Below, piece after piece: positions 1-12,600 of a stretch of DNA of 64,000 nucleotides (position 1 is its first letter; each line of letters opens with the position of its first letter). A program made the position numbers and the translations under genes. Source of the DNA: Oscheius onirici (Eukaryota; Nematoda; Chromadorea; Rhabditida; Rhabditidae); contig OW051472.1 of assembly GCA_932521025.1 (NCBI GenBank), positions 5,828,001-5,892,000 of the forward strand, read 5' to 3'. The notes under the pieces were generated by a model that saw nothing but the letters and a program-made list of their open reading frames with translations, did not search any database and had not been told where the DNA came from.

Positions 1-1447
1 CCAACGATCGTGTTTAGTCGTTCTGCCAGGGCCATGTGTTTTGAGACCGTTCCTAGAATTTAAATTGTTGGAAAGCAGATAAAAAATGAACAAACCTGAA
101 ATCTTTTTAAACTGCGGGTATTCGTCCACAAAATTCTTCATGTCGGCTATAGAATCCAACCTTTTGTGAATTTTCGACTTTTCTTGGAATTCGTTCATCA
201 GAATCTTGATATTTTGGCAGAGATCTCCGAAATTCGAGGTGACATTGTGCGAGAAAAAGTCGTCGTGCAGTTCGCTCAAAATGAAAGTCTGATTGTCCAT
301 GATGACTTTGCTGTTTTGAATTCCAATAAGCTCGTGGACCTGAAAGTTTTTCGATATTATATTTAGCAAAAATATGGCCACCATAGCTTCGTATGTCCAC
401 TGGTTCAGCAGCGGCGTTATTGGGTCCTCACTCCTGTCCATGATTAGCAGCAGCGTGTCGCTCTTGTTGTTTTCAAAGAGTCCTTCTTCTCGGCGCATGA
501 CTTGTCCCAATTCTTCAGCCAGCTTGTGGCAATGCTCTGATGATCGCTGATATCTATAAAAATATCCATAAAGACGCTTCAAAAGTTAATATATGTAGCA
601 AGAACGGGAAAATGCAAATTAACCTGATATATGTAGCAAGAACGGGAAAATGCAAATAAATGATGAAAAAAACCTAGTTCAGGCTAGTTTGAGCGAACTG
701 AGGCGCATGTACATCCCCGTTGTCGGTTATCATTTTGGGCTCGAAACGATTTTTATAACCCAAATTAGAAGTGGCTAGAAAGTATGAAACGAACAAACCT
801 GATGACGGAGCGTTTCTTCATGCTCAGCATGAGCCCGATGAGGCCTTGTTTGATGCGTAGGAAAGACGGTACAGTGAGATTATAGGAATTGTCGTAAATG
901 TTGCGCTGATTGAGTACAAATAAATGCTGGCTGAGCGCAATGCCATCAATGAAAAACTCGTGGACATCTCGGACAGTTTCTTGATCGTCAGCTTCGGCCA
1001 GGGCCTTTACTTCCGTCTTGCTTATTATGTTTGAGAAAACTGAAAAAATCTGTGCCGTCGGCTTTGAAACCACTTACAAATGTAGTATTGAGCGTATTTG
1101 GGATTTCGAAGTTCCTGCGTCAATAGCTGAATATTTTCTTGTGTTGGTCGGACAAAGACGATACATTTTAGGTGACGAATGGCATCTCTCGGAGCTGGGC
1201 TGTCTAATTTTTCGAACAGGTAGACCAGAAACGACAAAATTGTCAGCTAGAAAATGAAAACTACCTCTTTTTGCATCATTTCCGACTGAGCGAAGGCACA
1301 CGATACTATTGTTGTCTACAAATGAAAATTACGGCAATTCCGGAGAAAACTAACTGTTTCTTTGTCCATTAGGAGGACTTTCATTTGTGGTCCGGCTATG
1401 TTCACCATTTCTTTAATATACGCTCTTGTTATGCCCATTATGTCCAT
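1..1447 (-). CDS. VPS45: VPS45, Sec1/Munc18-family protein (partial)
   Basis: Sec1/Munc18-type regulator of SNARE assembly at early endosomes and the trans-Golgi. The predicted start MDIMGITRAYIKEM, followed by GPQMKVLLMDKET, matches the VPS45 N terminus (family pattern: GPxMKVLLMDKET). Later exons give CIVFVRPTQENIQLL, a long segment around ALSQHLFVLNQ and LRIKQGLIGLMLSMKK, then LLIMDRSEDPITPLLNQWTYEAM, and finally DEYPQFKKISG followed by GTVSKHMALAERL. The start at 1447 lies just 3' of a TTTCAG acceptor (minus strand), so the mRNA may be trans-spliced. Introns are about 40-180 nt. The C terminus is beyond the left edge of the window. It is divergent from COG6, about 440 bp away. What is seen is collinear family motifs on one strand; the cellular role is from knowledge of the family. 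Confidence 0.92.
589..657. repeat. 38-bp-period tandem duplication
   Basis: About 31 bp beginning ATATATGTAGCAAGAACGGG occurs twice, 38 bp apart, inside a VPS45 intron. It looks like a simple local duplication with no coding content. Confidence 0.8.
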
Positions 1448-1886
1448 TTTTACCTGAAACACTGAATCGGCATAAGCTTGTTTGTGGAAGGATAGCGAGA
1501 GCGTTAACAAAATGAGGCAAATGATTCTATGAAGAAAGAGAAGAAGGAGAAAAAGGATGAGCAACAGGACGGAGAAAAATATGCAATAAAAACAAGTTTG
1601 AAATGCCGCTAAAATAGAAGAAGAAAAGGCCCGCTTTCAAAATATTTATTCACCGACAATTTCACCATTTTGTTGTTATTTTTTCTCCTTTAATTCCGTA
1701 CTAGCTATTAGAAAAAGTATTTCTGCAGCAATGAGACAGCAACCACGAACGTGGGAGCGAAAATATCAGCTGCAAAAATAACGTGGCTTCAAAGAAATGT
1801 TTTCATGTTGTTTCTGACAAGACAATTGTTTGCTCCTATTTTTTACAGTTTTAATGACAACAACAAATATATATTTTTAGAGCCAG
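1448..1886. promoter_or_regulatory. Divergent VPS45/COG6 intergenic region
   Basis: The 440-bp gap between two divergent gene starts must hold both promoters or trans-splice outrons. A TTTTTAG acceptor lies just upstream of the COG6 ATG. No TATA box or other recognisable element was seen. Confidence 0.45.
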
Positions 1887-4800
1887 ATGGCTTTGGAACC
1901 GCCATCAGCGACTATATCCAAGACTCCCCTTCCAACTGGCGGTTCAATCAATCCGATCAAGAAGAAAATAGACAAATTGGTGGCCAGCAAGCTTCATAAT
2001 GATACGGTTAGCTCTTTAAGCGATATTTTTATGCCAGAAAATAACAGGAATTTCTCAAAATGATGGACTATGTTGCTCCAATGGTTACGGATCTCAATTT
2101 GCACACCGAGCGGCGTCTTCAACGTCAGTTGGAGCATAGAGAATTGGAGCTAAATCGCGAATATCTGCGCCAGTTTGAAAAGGTCAACACGCATGTGCAG
2201 GATTTTGTCGGAAAAGTTCGTCTGATGCATCAGATTTGCTCCGATTTGACCGAGAGGATTCAACAGAACAAGGAAAAGACTCAACACCTTCTCAATCAGA
2301 CCAGCACTCTGCAAAATCAAAAGTACGCGTCTATTTAACGTTTTTAACCCTATTGCTTTAGAAAACATCTGGAAATCAAGCAAAAGATGATTGATGACTT
2401 TCTGGGCAAATTTTCGCTAACTGAAGCAGAAACTAGAGCACTTGAAGGCAACTTTAACGGTTTGTGAAGCACTTGAAGGCAACTTTAACAGTAGCCCTTT
2501 TCCCCCCATTTTTCCTTCTTTACGCGCCTCGTTGCTTTGTTCAAGTTTTCTTGATATACTTTTATCTTCTGTCTACACATTTTTTTGTGATTCTTTTTTA
2601 ACACTATTTCTTTCTGGTGATCTAAAAGCTTTTTATCTTGTTCATAAATCTTAACAAACTTTCAAGAAAGTTTTCTGTCGTCACCGCCAAGGCTGTGAAC
2701 TTTTCCGAAGTACTTCGAGTCTTCGTTGACAATTGTATCGAGCTAACTGCTTGAAAACACCTTCATTCACCGGTAGCCATCCCGGTTGAAGATATTTTGG
2801 GGGCCGAACCGACCGTTCCCTATTTTCCTCAATTTTGTGCTAAAAATTACAGCCAAACTTGAACGCTTCCGCCTCAGTGGTAAAAAGTTCCTCTTTGACG
2901 CGTTTCCAATTGTCTAATCAACAATTGTGCCCGAATCTGTGTCATTTATAGTCGAAAATAAGCCTGTGTACCAGGCAAAAGTTTTTGATTTGGCAACGAA
3001 AGTTCTTGTCGATTCTTCTTTTCGTCGATTCGAGTTCTTGGCTGAACCCTCTGCTCTGTGATGCCCATCACGTTCTTTGAAGATGCCCTTAACTATGGCA
3101 TCGACATAAATCGCTTCATCGAGGAAATTACGCCTGATTTTGGAATCTCTTCGAAAATTGTTGATGTTTCGGGTCGTGATCTAGAAGTTTTGGGTTTGGT
3201 CAAAATAGAAGTTTTTCTAGCGGATTCAGAGCAAACAGATCCCGTTTGTTTTCATCTCGTGGAAAATATTTCTAGGAAATGTTCACAAGAAATTATCACA
3301 AGCAAAAATGCTTTCGAACGTTTGGGAATAAGTCTTTCCTTCAACAAATGGATACAAATGCAGCCGTTTTACACTGTAAACACGGTCTCTGCCATCAAGT
3401 CTAGCAACATTGGGGCTGATGAAAAGTTAATTGAGGTTGTATCTTACGACAATCCGGTCATCAATCGGAAAGATTTTTAACCAAAAAGCGTTGTCAAGCA
3501 CGATAACATTACAAATGAAGAATTCTTGGTTTTTGAAGCTAAAAACTGGGCCAAAGATCAAACAACTGACTCATTCGACGAGTTTCAGAAGAATCTCAAG
3601 GCAGTCAGCCAAAGTAGGAATATTGGGTCAATTTGTTCTTCGAAAAACGTTCCAAAAAGTCAGGAACCAAACAATGGGCTGAAGATGGAGACATACGCAC
3701 ATGTCGTCTCGACAAACAAAGCGAAACATGTTGTTCAGGCAACTGATCTTCGAGAACCGTCGTTGTTGAAGATTGGAAGCTGTCGTCTGCTACCGACAAG
3801 ACGCCGTTCGACTACGATGGGCCGCTCCGTTCAAGCCGTAGCTAAGGACGTTCAACGACAAGATGCCCAGTTCAAAGACAAGCTGCTCGACTCCGCTCAA
3901 GATGTCTCTTTGTTCAACACGCTGTTCGTTACCAGAGCCGCGCTCTCGTACAACTACGATCGCTCAAGCTCCAGGATCCGTTCCGGTCCAAGTTGACAAG
4001 AACAAGCTTAAGGATCGCTTCAAGTTCAAGGACCGTGCCCAGATGATCGTGCACAACGACGAGCCCCAGCACAACGCCACTCGCAAGCACATCTACAGGA
4101 CGACGCCACGTGGAACCGGCTAGGTGGAGGAGTGTCAGGAGTGCCAGTAGCTCTTTTCCCTCCATTTTTCATTCTTTATGCGTTCCCGCCTTACCGTACC
4201 CTTGTATTCCGGCTCACCAACTCGGCTGCCGCCTCGTTGCTCTGTGCAAGTTTTCTTGATATACTTTTATCTTCTGTGGTTGTCTGTCTACACATTTTTA
4301 TGATTCTTTTTCAACACTATTTCTTTCTGGTGATCTAAAAGTTTTTTATCCTGTTCATAAAGCTTAATAAACTTTCAAGAAAGCTTTTTGTCGTCACCGA
4401 ACATTACTGTTTTCCAACTACCTGTTCACAAAAATATGCTTTTTAGACGGTTCCATCTCTTCGGACTTCTTCCCAGCTCTGGCTAGAGTGAAAAGCATCT
4501 ACAACCAGTCACGACAGCTCCTCCGGATGAGCGGCGAACATTCAGCCGCTTTGGAAATTATGGAAGACATGTCAAAGAAAATTGAAGCAGCTTATGAAGT
4601 TCTCTACCGCAGTATTCAACGTAATTCCCGTATTTTATAAAACAGATTAAAAAAAACGTTCAGGGGAATGCAGAATTTTGAACTCGGATTATGTTGAGCT
4701 GAAAGGCATCCTGTGCCAGTCGTTTGCCGCTCTCCAAGATCGAGAAGTTCTTCTCAAGTATGCCTTAGGTCAGTAAGACGTTTCCACAGTCAATTTCTCA

Positions 4801-6398
4801 ACATATCTAGAAGAGTTCTGCACATCCCGTAAGAATCAAGTACTCCGACTTTATATCGATGCACTGACGAAAGGCGCTCATGGCAGTGGAAAACCGATAG
4901 AGCTCATGAGCCACGATCCCATGAGGTAACGTTTTTCCTCAATTTTTAGAAGAAAAAGCTTCTAGATATATGGGAGATATGCTGGCCTGGATTCACGAGG
5001 CTATCGAGGGAGAACGCGATCTTCTTCAGCTTCTTCTGAAAGATTGCAAGCCGGAAATTCTGAAAGACCATTCCGTCCAGGTGCTCGATATGATCTCGTC
5101 AGCCTTGTGTCGACCATTTAAAGTCCGCGTGGAGCAGGCTCTGGCCTCCGAATCGGACTCGGTCGTCCTTTATAAAATCTCCGGATTGTTCAACTTTTAC
5201 GGGGATAAAATAACGTAAGCTTCTTTAATGTCTTTTCAGTTGAACTATGAGAATATGTAAAATCGCACGAGGCGCAGTCAATTTAAAGCAAGTACCACCG
5301 GCTACCCCGTTTGAAAATGGCGAGCAAAATGTAAATTTGTTTTAAAGCAAGGGTGAAAAAGCACTACGGTGGTCCTTTAAAAATACATAGATGTTTCAGA
5401 CCCGTCGTTGGATCGGAGAGTGAATTGGCAAAGACAGTGGGAGAACTGAATCAGCTGGCCTTGACCATCTTCTACAGCGGTCTAAACAACTCTGTGCAGA
5501 AAATTCTCGGAAAAATGGGAGCTCCCGACTACGATCTTCTTCCCGTCCAAGCCGTGCACCAGGTTCTCATGCTTCTTCGTGACGTCCTGGAGTCCCGTGA
5601 CGCCGTCATGTCCGGCCGATCCAATGCAAAGGATGAATTCAATAAGATTTTACCGTTTTCCTTGTTTTCTAGTATATCATTTTCAGATTTTCGCTTGCGT
5701 CCTCGATCCGCTGTATAGAGCTGTTCAAATTGTGGCTACACAGCTTCATTCGCCGTTGGATGTGGCCGTCTATACCCTGAATTGTCTTACAGCCATTGAA
5801 TCGCTCGTTATTCTCTACCAGTTTTCCGACAATCGTCTCGAAATGATCAAAGCATTGATGGAGGCCAATGAAGATGTTCTCGTTTCCGAAGAGGCTTCAG
5901 CTATTCTGGCAAATACGGGCTTGATCGTACTTTATACGAAAGCCGCCGCTCATGATACTACTCAGGTAAAACATTTGACATTACTAAAAGGAGCAATATA
6001 AAAACATTATCCTATATAGTATTCTTTTGAAGGCAAACTTTTGAAGGGAAAAAAAACCTTTTTTTCAATAGTTACATTTTAGGGCCCGCTGTCCAACATA
6101 ACCGGCATGAACGCAGCTTCAGTTGGGCAAGTTATCAAACAGTTTGACGCCTTCTTAGCTCAGCCAGATTCCTGCAAACTGGATCAGGTTTCAAAAATCA
6201 GCAGCAGCCGAGTTCGGTTAGTTTTCAATCTTTTTCTAACTGAAACAATCAATTTTCAGTGATTCCGTTCACAAAAGAACTATGGAAAATGTCATTGCTG
6301 CCTACAATGTCGTGCTCAAAAAGATAGAAGATCCTCCAAATAAGTACGAAGGCCTCAATCCAAAATCTGTCGATCAAATCAAGGAGCTTTTACTGTAA
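1887..6398 (+). CDS. COG6: COG6, conserved oligomeric Golgi complex subunit 6
   Basis: Subunit of the COG vesicle-tethering complex needed for retrograde intra-Golgi traffic. About nine exons read collinearly with animal COG6. The N terminus is MALEPPSATISK, then INPIKKKIDKLVASKL, a coiled-coil region (HTERRLQRQLEHRELELN), DDFLGKFSLTEAE, SISSDFFPALARVK, SHDPMRYMGDMLAWIHEA, LCRPFKVRVEQAL, LYKISGLFNFYGDKIT, FACVLDPLYRAVQI, and the end NPKSVDQIKELLL then TAA. The family motifs HDPLRYVGDMLAWLHQA and RPLKVRIEQ are clearly recognisable. The donor at 2459/2460 (AACG|GTTTGT) and acceptor at 4446/4447 (TTTTAG|ACGG) rejoin a single Asp codon across a 1,987-bp intron that contains retroelement remains. 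AATAAA follows near 6505. The gene appears intact. Confidence 0.93.
2438..2489. repeat. 21-bp repeat of the COG6 exon end
   Basis: The last 21 bp before the COG6 donor (GCACTTGAAGGCAACTTTAAC, less its last base in this quote limit: GCACTTGAAGGCAACTTTAA) recur 31 bp downstream at 2469-2489, inside the intron. The second copy directly abuts the left repeat of the inserted element, so the duplication may date from the insertion. Confidence 0.75.
2490..4399 (+). mobile_element. Degenerate LTR-type retroelement in a COG6 intron
   Basis: Two direct repeats bound a 1.9-kb insert: 2490-2686 and 4146-4399. Both begin AGTAGC.CTTTTCCC and end TTTCAAGAAAG.TTT.TGTCGTCACCG. The right copy carries about 50 extra bp. 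Between them, 3058-3480 is open and encodes a protein with DFGISSKIVDVSGRDLEVLG and EIITSKNAFERLGI, which fits the pattern of a retropepsin domain. Further broken open stretches run to a basic tail near 4120 (VPVQVDKNKLKDRFKFKDR). No reverse transcriptase motif was seen, and several stops and frame changes separate the pieces. An AATAAA-like signal lies near each repeat end. No clear target-site duplication was found. It is likely an internally deleted LTR element; the superfamily is not certain. Confidence 0.6.
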
Positions 6399-6656
6399 AA
6401 ACGAGAAAAGATTAATGCTAACTTATTCACTTGTACACACCTCATAATCGCTTAGTTTTTTTTTCTGTGATCATTTAGTGCAATTCCTTGTGGGTATGGT
6501 TAATAATAAACGGTTTTATTTTGCTGATAAAATTTTGAAAAAAAAGGCTTTTCCCGAGCTATTTCAGCATTGCGAAATCTTATAACACGTCAGGCTTAGC
6601 ACGGTGTTCCCAGCCCCGCTCATTTTACAGCTTTCCCTCCTAAAATTTTTGTTAAG

Positions 6657-9600
6657 ATGTTCCAAAACCGTCAAAAGAACCGACAGCAGCATTTGGGAGT
6701 CATGCTGCTGGCAGCCGAACTGATCCGGAGCGGCCCAATTCCGCCTGTAACGCTGATTTCTATCCTCGGCCAAATTGCCGTCTATCTCGGATTCGTGCCC
6801 GGTCTTGGCGGAAGTCAAACTAGTAAGTTCTGCTTGCTTTCTGACTAGCAAAGATTTTCAGAAAAAATGTGCCTGAATCCAGCCCGGGTCTTGGCCAACG
6901 GAGAGTGGTATCGCCTCCTCGCTCCGGTGATCATGCACGCGGACGATATGCATCTCTACTACAACATGATATCTCTTCTTTATAAGGTGAGCTTGCGGCT
7001 CCTTTGAAGACGTTTTTTTTTCTAGTTTCTTACAAAAGCATCATTTTTAGGGCAGGAAACTAGAGTCACGGTTGGGCTCCTCACGATTTGCCGCCATTCT
7101 TTCCGTTTTCACAATCGCTTCCACACTGATGACAGTCGTTCTCAGCTACGCCATCGACGAGGTTCTGAAAGAAGACTACATGTACCAATGCGCCGTCGGC
7201 TTCTCAGGTAGGATTTTTAGTCTGTTCAATTTTTTTTCTTGTCATTATTTGTGTTTTGGCCGATTCTGATCCTGTGCCGTCAGTTTGTTTTGCTTGTTCT
7301 CGCCGCTGGCATTATGTCTCAAGAGCCATTGTTAGCAGCCTGTTAACACACCGAGCTTGTGGATCTGGAACCTCCATTGTTGTTTGGAGAGCTCTTGTCG
7401 TTCATTTCCGGTATAAATTTCACCCCATACTTTCTCCCTAAAAGTGTAAAGCATCGAATAAGCATCAGGTATATCCCATTGTGTACTATATGCTCTTTGG
7501 AACAGGCCGACTACCCCCTGGGGAGGCAAACATACAAGCGTAGCAATGTAATTGAAATCCGAGCTTGGAAGCCATCATCAGGCTCCCTGGCCAATTCATT
7601 TAATAATTCTGTTGTTGACCTGTTCTGCTCTTCTAGCCATTCTGATTGTTTCTCTGCTGGACCTTTATGTACTGGCCGCCTAACAGCATTCAAATTTTAC
7701 CTGATAAAATGACTGTTGCCCAAATACGCTCATAAGGGTCCCGCAGGAAAATGAGTTTTGGGTCACTACAGCATATTTTTACCAGACTGACATTAGACAA
7801 AAAAACTAGAGTTCCTGTTCTTTCGGTGGGAAAGATCTGGTCAAAAAACTCGTTACCGTAACATCTTGGTGCCTTTCAATTTTCGGTCGAGAATGAATGA
7901 AACGGTTACTTCAATCCGATGGGATACTCTCAAACTTAAACGCCCTTCCCGTACTTTTGACATTTCCTTTGCCAACTTCTTCTCGACCATCTGTTGCAAT
8001 CTTATCCTCCCGCCCTCTCTTCCCCAGTACACTACTCATTTTGTCAGGCCGCAAATCACTCCATTCTGGACTGTGAAGCTCATTATCACTGCAATAACGA
8101 CTCGTAGTAGATGAGAGCAGTTGTCTCATGTATTTGTCAGTCATCATCGGCGGATATACGTGTGTGTTTGCGCGTAAACTTGTGTAATCTCAGCCCGTCT
8201 CTTCTCATTTGCATCCGAGTCGTTTGTCACTTTTCGTCAACAAGTGTTAAGACTTCATTTTGAGTTTATTTGGACAACTCCCGTCTTGGCGGATTAATTT
8301 CTCCTCAGAGACTTCACTCCCGTCTCATTATCATAATCGTATGTCAGCCAACAGTGCTTTCTTTAGTTTCCTCACAGCTCATTTTTCTTGTCACACCTCC
8401 AACAGCGCGTCATGTGTTGCTTGGGGCCTCCAGCCATTGTTGTTGGTTGTAATTAGGAGCCATATGTTGCAACTGTCAGCATTTTTGCTTCCTACATTCG
8501 TTAATCTCGGGTCTGGTACCGCTTATGACCCTAATATTCGAGAGCCTGCTGTGTTTAGCTTGCATTAGCATACCGGCTGTCAGTCTCACGGCTCTCAATT
8601 GCCCGAAAGAGAACTTTGCCTTTCATGGGACCATGAGCTGCTCGTATATATCATCAAATTAGTGTCAGACAGCTGTTCTCTTGTATTCTCTCTCACTCAA
8701 GGTCGAAGAGAAACAGCTCATTTGAGTATACGTGTGACGGAATGACCGTTTATTAATAGGCTGTCCTGATCATAATCGTTGTATAAACGGGAACCTATCG
8801 CACTGTTCACATCTCTCTCCCACCAAATCCGTCCTCCAGGAGGAGCCTCGTCAAAACTTTTTGCACTCATGTAATTTGCGAGTTGACGATTGGTCTCTGC
8901 TGACCCTGACACCTTGTTTTTGCTCCCTCATTGTAATTAAAGCTGACTGTAGTCCGAGAGGGAGAGATTTCTCCTCACAGAGAAGGGAACTAGTCTTTTA
9001 CGACCCGTTAACTGCCCTCTCTCCCTCAAATCTGTCTCAATCCGTTATATTTCTGACTCACAGACTGTACAATTTCCATATTTTCCTCTTTGAGACGTTT
9101 ATTAGCGGAAGAGAGAGAACACCGCCTCGTTCTTTGCATGTCACGCCAGAAGTGTCACTCCGATCAGCAGCGCACAGCCACAAGGGGCGTCTTTTGATAT
9201 ACAGGCGTGTCCTTTTCGGTTACTATTAGATCGTCATCGAAGAGCCGTCGATTTGAAGTGTAGTAGCAGTAGTCAATGTGACTAATACTCGGAGCGCTCG
9301 AGCTCATTCGGCAGTATAAGCGTAGCGGCAAGCCCTTTCATGCCAGTGCACCTGGCTCTTCGTCCTATTCAAGCTATTTGTGCATTTTAGGGGTTTCGAC
9401 TTTGCGCTTCACTCTTTATGACTCTCCTCCTCCTTCTTGGCAAAACTTTTTTTCTGTTTGGCAAGACGCTCTCAGCCGTGTCTTTGACGTTCTGATCCTC
9501 TTTTACTTTCTCGGTCTGGAAGATATTAATGAATCTCGACGAGCCACTCAAGCAATCCTGGCTCTTGACAGCTCTGTGGTTGTAGTTCTAATTAGGAGCT

Positions 9601-12600
9601 CTTCCAGAAATGGCAGAGCACTTAGGATTACTACTCCTCAAAATGGATGAGTATCTGTCCCGTAGTTAGTAATGCACAAAGCTCAGACTCTGTTCCGTTC
9701 CTCTCTGCGAATTGTCACGATTTCCGTCAATCGCCATATCCAAATATATGCAAACGAAGGACGTCTCTGCCATTTTTTGGGGACCAGCTTGTGTATCTTT
9801 TGCATGACTATTGGTTTTCTTTTGATCAGATCTGTCCACAAAAGTCGACTCATCCGACAAATTCGGACATTACGAAAGGTAATGAAGCGGCTGTCCTAGA
9901 CTGAAAAATTCATTTCAAACTTTTTAATGGAATTAATTCGCAATTCGCAGCGCAATTGTTCGGCACTGGTCACTGCTCCCTCTTGTTTTTTTTTTCTAAA
10001 GGTCAATTGCTTGTCCGGGGCAACATTCGTTTCGGCCACCCGACTCTGCTATCAGGAACAGAGCAAACAATGTTTTCCTCTTAAACGTCTCGTTATTTTT
10101 TGTCTCGGATTACGAGGACTCGCCAGTTCTTTTCCGTCTCGCATCTTGATACCCCAAAGCATTCTATTTGCCTTCCCAGATGGTTCATATTCAATCGCCG
10201 AGGAGTTTTTCGCCGCGCTTCAAATATCGCCGCCTCTCTTGAGCATTATGGCTGTATTTCCGTCGGCAGTTCTGTCGAGAATTTGTTCGTTCGTCTGCCT
10301 CTCCGGAAATGGACTGATGTTCTGGCTCAACAAATCTTATTAGTGTTTTTCATGAACGCCTCTGCGAACGATTCCCCCAATTTGCTCCATTATTTTCCTA
10401 TTCTAACGAAAGTTCATTTAACAGGAGGATGAAAGATTGGGAAAGATGAGTGAATCATCCATTAGTCAGTTTTCGGATCTCTCCTCTAGGCAACGATTGC
10501 TAGATGTAAGCTCGACAGGCAGTCAGAGTCCCGAACGGATATACCGGTCATCGCTTATTCGATCGACAAAGTAGGTTGAACTGCCCTCCAAGCAATTACT
10601 GTATTTAGAAAGCCCAGAGCAGAATGGCTTCCTCTAGTAGTAATGATTACTCTTTTAATCATGGTTGCCGCGTTTGTACTCTGTCTGCTGTTCTCTTTTG
10701 CCAGACTCCGAGAAGAGTACGTGGCATGCAGTTCAAAAGACAACAATCCGTATGCCACTCTCCTCCAGGAAGATCGAAACAAGGTCGGTTCCTTCCGGTC
10801 GCCAAAATAAAAGGACCTTTCCAGTTAGATGGTCTTTCACAACTTCTTATGTCCACTTTTGACTCTGTTCGAATTCGTAAGAACCTCCGCTGGCTTTCGA
10901 AAAGTTCACATCTGGCTGGAACTACGGAAAACACTGGGCTGATGTTAAAAATAGCAGAAGAGGTATCAGGATATCAAGCTAAATGATCACATTTTTTAGT
11001 ACCGCCGTTATGGTTTTGATGTTAGAATTCATAACTATACCGTATTGCTAAATTACCCCGACTTTCAATCACCGAACACGATTGAAGTGAAGGATGAAGA
11101 AAATAGATGGTGGATTGTTAGCGAAGGTAGAGGACGACCACGTGGTCCTCCCGACGCTCAAAAAGAGGTTAGTTGTGACGCTTAACTAGAAAGAGTCCGG
11201 ACATTTAGCAAGCTGACTTTCGGTCAAGCATTTGGTGGAACGCTTACTCTATGAATGGAACTGTGGAGGGTGAAATTGTATACTGTAACTACGGAATGAA
11301 AGAGGACTTTGACCGACTGAAAAAGGTATTACAGTACTAGATAATTCCAATAGTGACCGATTAGTTGAATTTGGATCTGGAAGGCACCATTGCCCTGATG
11401 CGCTACGCTGGAATACCTAGAGCAGACAAAATCCGAGAAGCCCAAAGAAGAGGAGCTATCGGAGCGATTTTATTCAGTGATCCACAGCATTACACTGGGG
11501 CCGATAGTAACAGGGTGAGTCAATTAATAAGTCTTTCATGTCAAAACTGTTCAAGACTTTCCCCGAAGACATCTACCTGCCAGGACAAGATGCACAGCGA
11601 GGTTCGTCTCTGAATACTCATGGAGATCCTCTTACGCCTGGATTCCCATCTCTGAACTATGTTCATCGATCGGAAACTGTGGAATCTGCTCGAGAGAAAG
11701 GTTCGAAACCAAATGAACAGCGGCAAATACCATTTACTAGGACATCTACCCAGGATACCAGTTATGCCAATTGGATACCACGATGCAGCTTATTTGTTTG
11801 CAAACATGGATGGGGAAGTTGTTACGGTTAGTGCAAGTGTTCAAGTATTTTGAAATGTTCACAGAATCCGCAATGGAAAGGCGGTTTATCCACGCACTAC
11901 AAACAGACGGGCAGTCGGCTTTTCCGTCTCCACGTCCGTTCCAGAAACGTTCTCCGTACTATCACGAACGTGGTAGCAACACTTCCTGGAACTGACGAGC
12001 CTGACCAGTGGGTTCTCGTAGGAAACCATGTAGATGCCTGGGGAACGGTAAGTAGCTGTTCAAAACAGGAAAAGCATGTTCAACAGGGAGCCATTGATCC
12101 ACTGACCGGCACAGCTACTCAACTGGAGATGGCTCGAGTTGCTGCCAAGACCTTTCAAGCAGTTCCTTTGAAGAGGTCGCTCGTTTTCTGTCACTGGGAT
12201 GCCGAAGAGTACGGCTTGATTGGATCGACTGAATGGCTGGAAGAGATGCAGTTTGTAGTAGGCAATCGTGCTGTAGCCTATCTAAACGTTGACCACATTG
12301 CTGGCAATGTTACTCTAGACATCAAGGCTGTTCCTTCCCTCTATAGACTTATAGCCGATGCAGCAGAAAAGTATATTTACTAAAAAAAAAGTAGTACTTT
12401 TCACAGAGTTCCTCATCCGAACGTGGCCGAACAAGAAGCCGGACGAGTCACGCTTCTTGACTCTTGGAAGCATTTCCGGGGACGCGGACCCATTTTAGGA
12501 GATCGGACGATTCCTGAGATTGGAGTTCCTGTCGGCGGATCAGACTACTATGTAAGAAGATCACTCGTCCCGTTTTTGACGTTTGTTTAGCGCTTCATTA

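Noticed and set aside
7256-7712. Open frames of 60-117 codons on both strands in the RHBDD1 intron
   Set aside because: No family motif, no conserved composition and conflicting strands. Treated as intron sequence.
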